Source: an uncultured Dorea sp.
GTDB lineage: Bacteria; Bacillota; Clostridia; Lachnospirales; Lachnospiraceae
Direction: 5' to 3'
DNA length: 64,000 nt
Assembly: GCA_910578455.1 (NCBI GenBank)
Contig: CAJTQA010000001.1
Span: forward strand, 62,001 to 126,000
The notes under the pieces were generated by a model. That model ran no database searches, had not been told where the DNA came from, and was given only the letters and a program-made list of their open reading frames with translations. The translations under genes were made by a program, and so were the position numbers. Below are positions 59,722 to 64,000 of this stretch, in pieces (positions within the stretch are counted from its first letter, which is position 1; each line of letters begins with the position of its first letter).

Positions 59722-61884
59722 CTAATTCAATGTTTCTATTAATTCGGCAACTTTCTGGTATGCCTCGCTTGCTTTTATCGCCTCGACTGCCGGATGGTTC
59801 GGCGGATAGCCGGCCAGCAATGTCCTCACTTGCTCTGCCAGACTCAAAAGCTCCTCTGAAACTCCTTGTGAGCAAGGCATTAATTGCGGGGTTTGGCGCA
59901 TCAGATATTCGGCAATGGCATTTGACTCCGGGCAGATTTCTAATCCGGCTTTAAGTTCGCGGACATATGCCGAAACGTCTTCAGAATCAAGCGCATCAAA
60001 AGCTTTGGCACAGCGCCATCCAAAACGGTGGAAAGCCGGTAGGAGCGCCAGGTTTTCCGGGCGCAAAAGTTCCGGAGCATAATAGCGGGATAGATATTCC
60101 TTTTCAGATTTTGCAAAAAGCCCTGCCAATTTTATGCCCTTTCCTGTTTTGTCAGTTTTCCAGCCAAATGTGCAGATAGCCGCCAGGATAAGGTGCTGTG
60201 TCCATGAAAGCAATTGCAGGGAATCATGCTGTTTTCTGTCCTTAAAATCATTTCCGACCACATTTATGATCCAGGAAACATAGTCCTCCATGCTTTCTGA
60301 AAGCCTTGCCGTCAGCCTTTCCATCTCTTCTGTTTTTAAGGGCTTTTCCAAAAGCGGGAAAGAAACTCCTGCCTCAAGGGCATGAACCAGCGCCTCAGCA
60401 GGAAACAGCTCCCAGTTTTCTACTTTTGACAATACAAGCTGCATTTCATCTGGGTTCTGTAAAGTCAGGACTGCGGCTCCACGCCCAATGTCGCAGTCAT
60501 TTATCAAGGGAAGAAACAGCATGTAAGATGGGCGGCAGAAATTCGGTTCAAGCAATTCTTCTTTTTGATTTTGCGTGAGGAACGCAAACATTGCCGTTTG
60601 ATAAAAGATGTTTTTTCGTTCCTCTGCTCGTTTTTCGGATGGCCTCGGTTTGCTAAGCTCTTGATAAAAGCGGAGCAGCATGGAGGAAGTATCCAAATTG
60701 CTAAAACGGTGCAAATCTCCCAATACGCATAACATATTCCCTGTCAGCTGTGCATCCAACAGAGTAGCATCTATATCCTGCAACAGTTCCCAGGCTCGTT
60801 TGGAACGCCCTTCTTTTACATAAATGTCTGCCAAATAAATCTTAAGGCTCTGTTCCCAATAAGGGGAGGACATCAGCAATACGCTATACACCGTTTCAGA
60901 CAGAGAATCTTCTTGTCTTTGAAACGCCTTTATTGATTGAAGATAATGCTCGCCGTGATGGATGGCAGCGATATAATCTCCATCTTTCAGTGATTGGGAA
61001 AAGGCAATATATTCTATGTCAATCCGGGTAAAAAATGAGTCTGGAAATAATTTTTCCGAACGTTCAACCCATTCCCAAAATTCTGGCAATTCATCTTCCA
61101 ACGCAGCTCTTACAGCATAGCGAAAAATGGGAGGGCCGTAATGCTGCCAGCCGGATTTTTTTGTTTCTACTATTGCCATTGCAGACCGTAATGTATCCAG
61201 ATAATCTTTCTCCCGTCTGCCACTTTCTATATATTGCAAAAGAGTTCTTAAATTCTTCGAGTCCTTTTCGAGGTTTCGGCGCAGAAGGCTTAAATTGCGT
61301 TCGTTTTTTTCTTTGCCTTTCTTGCCGTCTGTGCTGGCGTAGCCATCATGATGCAGTATTGTATGTAAAAGGCCTCTCACATTTAACAGCCCTTTTTCTT
61401 CGAAGGGCCAGGATTCATGAATAGCTCCCCGATATCGAAGTCCCGTGGACATACACACCAGCCTCACTGCCAAAAAATCCGAATATTTGGAATCCATTTC
61501 TAAAGTTTCATAATTACGCTGCACTACTCCGCATAACAATTCAGAATTTTTTTTTGAATCTCTCAAAAAGCTTACCAGTTCTGTGATATCTTTATCTAAA
61601 TACTCATCTGCATCTATTGTCATATACCATTTGCCAGATGAATGGTTCATCACGGCATTTCTGGCAACGGAAAAATCATTTGTCCAGGGAAAATCAAACA
61701 GTATATCGGCATAACGTGATGCAATGTTCCGGCTGCCGTCCGCGGAACCGGTATCTGCCATAATCAGCTCGCAGGGAATCGTTTCCCGCAGAGGAGTCAG
61801 GGATTTAAGGCAGCGCTCAAGGCAGCGGATTTCATCCTTAAATATAATGCCGATAGTCAGCAACGGCTGAGTTTGCTCTTTCAT
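59722..61884 (-). CDS. Flagellin-linked GT2 glycosyltransferase (copy 2)
   Basis: A 720-residue paralog of the gene at 57503 over its whole length: PLLTIGIIFKDEIRCLERCL, ELIMADTGSADGSRNIASRY, MTIDADEYLDKDITELV (DXD), a helical C-terminal region, and a matching C-terminus (AYQKVAELIET). It faces copy 1 and follows flagellin 2. Presumably it modifies flagellin 2, or both. AAGGAGG lies six bases before the ATG. Confidence 0.85.
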   Translation of the reverse strand: MKEQTQPLLTIGIIFKDEIRCLERCLKSLTPLRETIPCELIMADTGSADGSRNIASRYADILFDFPWTNDFSVARNAVMNHSSGKWYMTIDADEYLDKDITELVSFLRDSKKNSELLCGVVQRNYETLEMDSKYSDFLAVRLVCMSTGLRYRGAIHESWPFEEKGLLNVRGLLHTILHHDGYASTDGKKGKEKNERNLSLLRRNLEKDSKNLRTLLQYIESGRREKDYLDTLRSAMAIVETKKSGWQHYGPPIFRYAVRAALEDELPEFWEWVERSEKLFPDSFFTRIDIEYIAFSQSLKDGDYIAAIHHGEHYLQSIKAFQRQEDSLSETVYSVLLMSSPYWEQSLKIYLADIYVKEGRSKRAWELLQDIDATLLDAQLTGNMLCVLGDLHRFSNLDTSSMLLRFYQELSKPRPSEKRAEERKNIFYQTAMFAFLTQNQKEELLEPNFCRPSYMLFLPLINDCDIGRGAAVLTLQNPDEMQLVLSKVENWELFPAEALVHALEAGVSFPLLEKPLKTEEMERLTARLSESMEDYVSWIINVVGNDFKDRKQHDSLQLLSWTQHLILAAICTFGWKTDKTGKGIKLAGLFAKSEKEYLSRYYAPELLRPENLALLPAFHRFGWRCAKAFDALDSEDVSAYVRELKAGLEICPESNAIAEYLMRQTPQLMPCSQGVSEELLSLAEQVRTLLAGYPPNHPAVEAIKASEAYQKVAELIETLN

Positions 61885-61906
61885 TTTCTTCCTCCTTATC
61901 TTTTAT

Positions 61907-61956
61907 CCGGATTTATCGGAAAATCATTGAAAACAGTGTTCTTCCGATAAATCCGG
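61907..61956. repeat. 15-bp perfect inverted repeat upstream of glycosyltransferase 2
   Basis: CCGGATTTATCGGAA (907-921) and TTCCGATAAATCCGG (942-956) are exact complements with a 20-base spacer. On the minus strand the inner arm contains TCCGATAA, identical to the -10 box of the glycosylation operon, so it may be part of a sigma-28 promoter, but no good -35 is present. It lies 23 bases before the start codon. Confidence 0.6.
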
Positions 61957-61963
61957 CAAACCG

Positions 61964-61995
61964 AAAAAACCGGAACGGGTCAAGACCCGCCCCGG
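61964..61995 (-). terminator. Rho-independent terminator after flagellin 2
   Basis: On the minus strand a 12-bp stem (CCGGGGCGGGTC with GACCCGTTCCGG, two G-U pairs, loop TT) is followed by six T. It ends the flagellin transcript 38 bases after the stop codon. Confidence 0.9.
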
Positions 61996-62032
61996 TAAAA
62001 TGTTAAAATTTTTATTGATTCCAGAACTGTAA

Positions 62033-63865
62033 TTACTGGAGTAACTGAAGAACTCCCTGCGGAATCTGGTTAGCCTGAGCCAGCATAGCCTGAGATGCCT
62101 GAACAAGAATGTTATTCTTAGTGTAAGCCATCATCTCTTTTGCCATGTCAACGTCACGGATACGGCTTTCAGCAGCTGTGATATTCTCAGTTGTTACGCT
62201 CAAGTTGTTGATAGTGTGCTCTAAGCGGTTCTGAAGGGCACCAAGGTCACCGCGCTGTGCAGATACCTGATTGATTGCTGCTTTAATCTTATCAACAGCA
62301 GCAGCAGCGCCAGTCTGCGTAGAAACATCAATATCGCCAATCCCTAAAGATGCGGAAGACATACTGTTAATACCTACTGTCATCTGATTGAAAGCGTCAG
62401 AAGTATCGCCGATCTGAAGAGTCAGACCGCCTGATGCTGCAACAGCTTCGGTCTCTGTTGTAACAGGATTGTCAAGCTGAGCCCACTGTGCAATGCTGAT
62501 GCCATCTTTATTTTGCCAGTCAGCATCTGCAGCTGCGTTAGTACCAGCTAAATCCCAGGTGTCATAATTATCAAATGCACCTGCTTTTTCAGTCAAGCCA
62601 ATTTTGGTGCCGTCATATACGGTTCCTATCTTGAACAGAGAGTTATCTTCCTGGCTCAGCCTTATTGCAGCAATCTTAGCTCTGTCTGCATCGTTAGCGG
62701 CAATATCAGTCATATCTATAACTGTAACTTTTCCAAGTCCCTCTACGTTCTGCACATCCTTGAACTTGCTATCTTTTCCAATTGCAAAGATATATGTCTC
62801 ATCGCCGATCTTAAGCGCTGAACCATCCTCAATCTTACCAGCAAGGTCAATTGTTCCCTGTGCATATTTGCGTCCTGCATCGAAAACTGCCGCCTGGTCA
62901 ACTTTAACTGCAATTGCTTCCGCCTGGTTTACGTTGCTGAGCGCGCCTTCTGAAGATGAAACGCTAAGTTCTGCCTGTAAGTTTGCTTCAAAGTTCTCTA
63001 CCGGCAAATCTTCCATTTCAAATACTAATTTATCGCCTTCTGCTTTGACGGTAAACTTCACATTTGCAACTGAGCTGCCTGGGTTTGCGCTTGCTGCATT
63101 AGTAATTGTAATGCCATCTTTATAGTTATCTGCGATTGCCTGTGCAAGCTCGCTTCCTTTCATCTCTCCGCCCTTAGTGATGCTAACGCTGGCCGGACTA
63201 AGAGTTACTGTATTAGCTCCTCCGATACCAATCTTAACGCTTACGCCGTCGATTGCAGACTGTCCTGTAGAGGTATTCTTAATGCTTACATTGCTTAAAT
63301 CTAAGGTGAACTTAAGTTTCTGGCTGTCCTTTCCAATTTGTCCGTCTTTAACAGCCGTTACTGCCGCATTAGCAGGTGCTTTTCCAAAAGCATCAAGACC
63401 TGTTACTTTTGTAGTAGAAGTTGCAGCAGAGCCGCCGTCAATAGCCAAAGCTCCATCTAACAATGTACGTCCGTTGAAGTTCGTGCTCTTGGAGATACGG
63501 TCAATCTCCTCTTTCAGCGCATCAACCTCGCTCTGAAGGCTTACACGGTCGTCATCCTGATATGTTCCGTTTGCAGACTGGTTAGCCAGCTCTACCATAC
63601 GGTTCAGCATGGAGTGAACTTCTGTAAGGGCACCCTCTGCCGTCTGGATAAGGGAGATACCATCGTTGGCATTCTTCTGAGCTGTCTCAAGACCTGTGAT
63701 CTGAGCACGCATCTTCTCAGAAATAGCAAGACCTGCAGCGTCGTCGCCAGCGCGGTTGATCCTGTAACCAGAGGAAAGTTTCTCTAAGTTCTTAGCAACC
63801 ATGCTGTTGTTATTTGTTAAATTCCTGTACGCGCTTAATGCGGTAATGTTGTGTTGAATTCTCAT
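62033..63865 (-). CDS. fliC2: Flagellin (copy 2)
   Basis: The 610-residue flagellin shares near-identical ends with copy 1 (N-terminal [20 protein letters not shown]-terminal [16 protein letters not shown] and [11 protein letters not shown]). The middle differs more and is about 50 residues longer, though it keeps the related beta motif ([14 protein letters not shown]) and the KYAQGT segment. The two flagellins probably form a mixed filament or are used in different conditions. Preceded by the same leader as copy 1. Confidence 0.97.
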   Translation of the reverse strand: MRIQHNITALSAYRNLTNNNSMVAKNLEKLSSGYRINRAGDDAAGLAISEKMRAQITGLETAQKNANDGISLIQTAEGALTEVHSMLNRMVELANQSANGTYQDDDRVSLQSEVDALKEEIDRISKSTNFNGRTLLDGALAIDGGSAATSTTKVTGLDAFGKAPANAAVTAVKDGQIGKDSQKLKFTLDLSNVSIKNTSTGQSAIDGVSVKIGIGGANTVTLSPASVSITKGGEMKGSELAQAIADNYKDGITITNAASANPGSSVANVKFTVKAEGDKLVFEMEDLPVENFEANLQAELSVSSSEGALSNVNQAEAIAVKVDQAAVFDAGRKYAQGTIDLAGKIEDGSALKIGDETYIFAIGKDSKFKDVQNVEGLGKVTVIDMTDIAANDADRAKIAAIRLSQEDNSLFKIGTVYDGTKIGLTEKAGAFDNYDTWDLAGTNAAADADWQNKDGISIAQWAQLDNPVTTETEAVAASGGLTLQIGDTSDAFNQMTVGINSMSSASLGIGDIDVSTQTGAAAAVDKIKAAINQVSAQRGDLGALQNRLEHTINNLSVTTENITAAESRIRDVDMAKEMMAYTKNNILVQASQAMLAQANQIPQGVLQLLQ

Positions 63866-64000
63866 AAATAAACCTCCTTGAATTGTACCGGAGACCTCCT
63901 TGTCCCCGCAGTTTCTTTTTGTGGTTGTTTTGCCTGAACCATCAGGCCTGCTGCGCTTTCCTTATGGGCCCTTCATCCGGAAAAGCGGCTAAGATTGCAA
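63866..64000 (-). promoter_or_regulatory. Structured flagellin leader with CsrA-type sites (copy 2, cut by window edge)
   Basis: The reverse strand differs from the copy-1 leader at only three bases over about 135, all outside the stems. The hairpin with the AAGGAG hexaloop is at 63890-63907, the GCCTGA/TCAGGC stem at 63932-63947, and AAGGAGG precedes the ATG. The promoter lies beyond base 64000. Confidence 0.7.

Noticed and set aside
1..64000. CRISPR arrays, insertion sequences, tRNA or rRNA genes
   Set aside because: No regularly spaced repeats, transposase motifs or tRNA-like cloverleaf sequences were seen on reading either strand.

Overview
The window is a flagellar, chemotaxis and flagellin-modification locus from a motile Gram-positive member of the Clostridia. 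Gene order (a long fla/che operon with FliY, FlbD, CheC and CheD), the leaderless flagellin family and the moderate GC content fit the Lachnospiraceae. This is inferred from gene content; no ribosomal RNA or other species marker is present. No mobile element, tRNA, rRNA or CRISPR array was seen.

Region 1 (1-23240, minus strand) is one tightly packed operon read from right to left: flgB, fliE, fliF, fliG, fliH, fliI, fliJ, fliK, flgD, a small flagellar-operon protein, a short hook gene, flbD, motA, motB, fliM, cheY, flgC, fliY, fliO, fliP, fliQ, fliR, flhB, flhA, fliA (sigma-28), two flgG-type rod genes, cheC and cheD (cut by the window edge). A sigma-A type promoter (TTGACA-N17-TATTAT) stands in front of flgB. 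Three genes common in related operons (flhF, flhG, fliL) are missing, and flgC has moved away from flgB.

Region 2 (23264-31600) holds a lytic transglycosylase, a PilZ protein, an FlhB-C-terminal-like protein with a large unknown partner (order recalls Bacillus ylqG-ylqH), and a plus-strand cheA-cheW-cheR-cheB operon with a sigma-28-like promoter and a strong terminator.

Region 3 (31621-55405, minus strand) is the unusual part: a run of 21 closely spaced genes, apparently one operon, behind a sigma-28-type promoter. It holds (a) a complete-looking cassette for a CMP-activated Kdo-like or nonulosonic acid (KdsA, KdsC, NeuA-type cytidylyltransferase) with an epimerase and a mannose-6-phosphate-isomerase-type protein that could supply the aldose phosphate; (b) a teichoic-acid-like set for CDP-polyols and their transfer (IspD/TarI-like, SDR, TagF-like, TagD-like domains, GDPD); (c) glycosyltransferases, FkbM methyltransferases, a KpsC/KpsS-like protein and a DUF115 (Maf-like) protein. 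Eight of these proteins carry the same small Rossmann-type domain fused to otherwise unrelated enzymes.

Region 4 (55406-64000) is a mirror-image duplication: leader-flagellin-glycosyltransferase on the plus strand facing its paralogous copy on the minus strand, with a shared terminator in the middle. The two flagellin leaders are almost identical and fold into a hairpin with GGA in a hexaloop plus a second GGA at the ribosome binding site, the layout expected for CsrA control.

Together the window suggests a flagellum whose filament is glycosylated with an acidic ulosonic sugar and a phosphopolyol, by a modification operon co-expressed with late flagellar genes. Functions in region 3 are inferred from motifs and context only.
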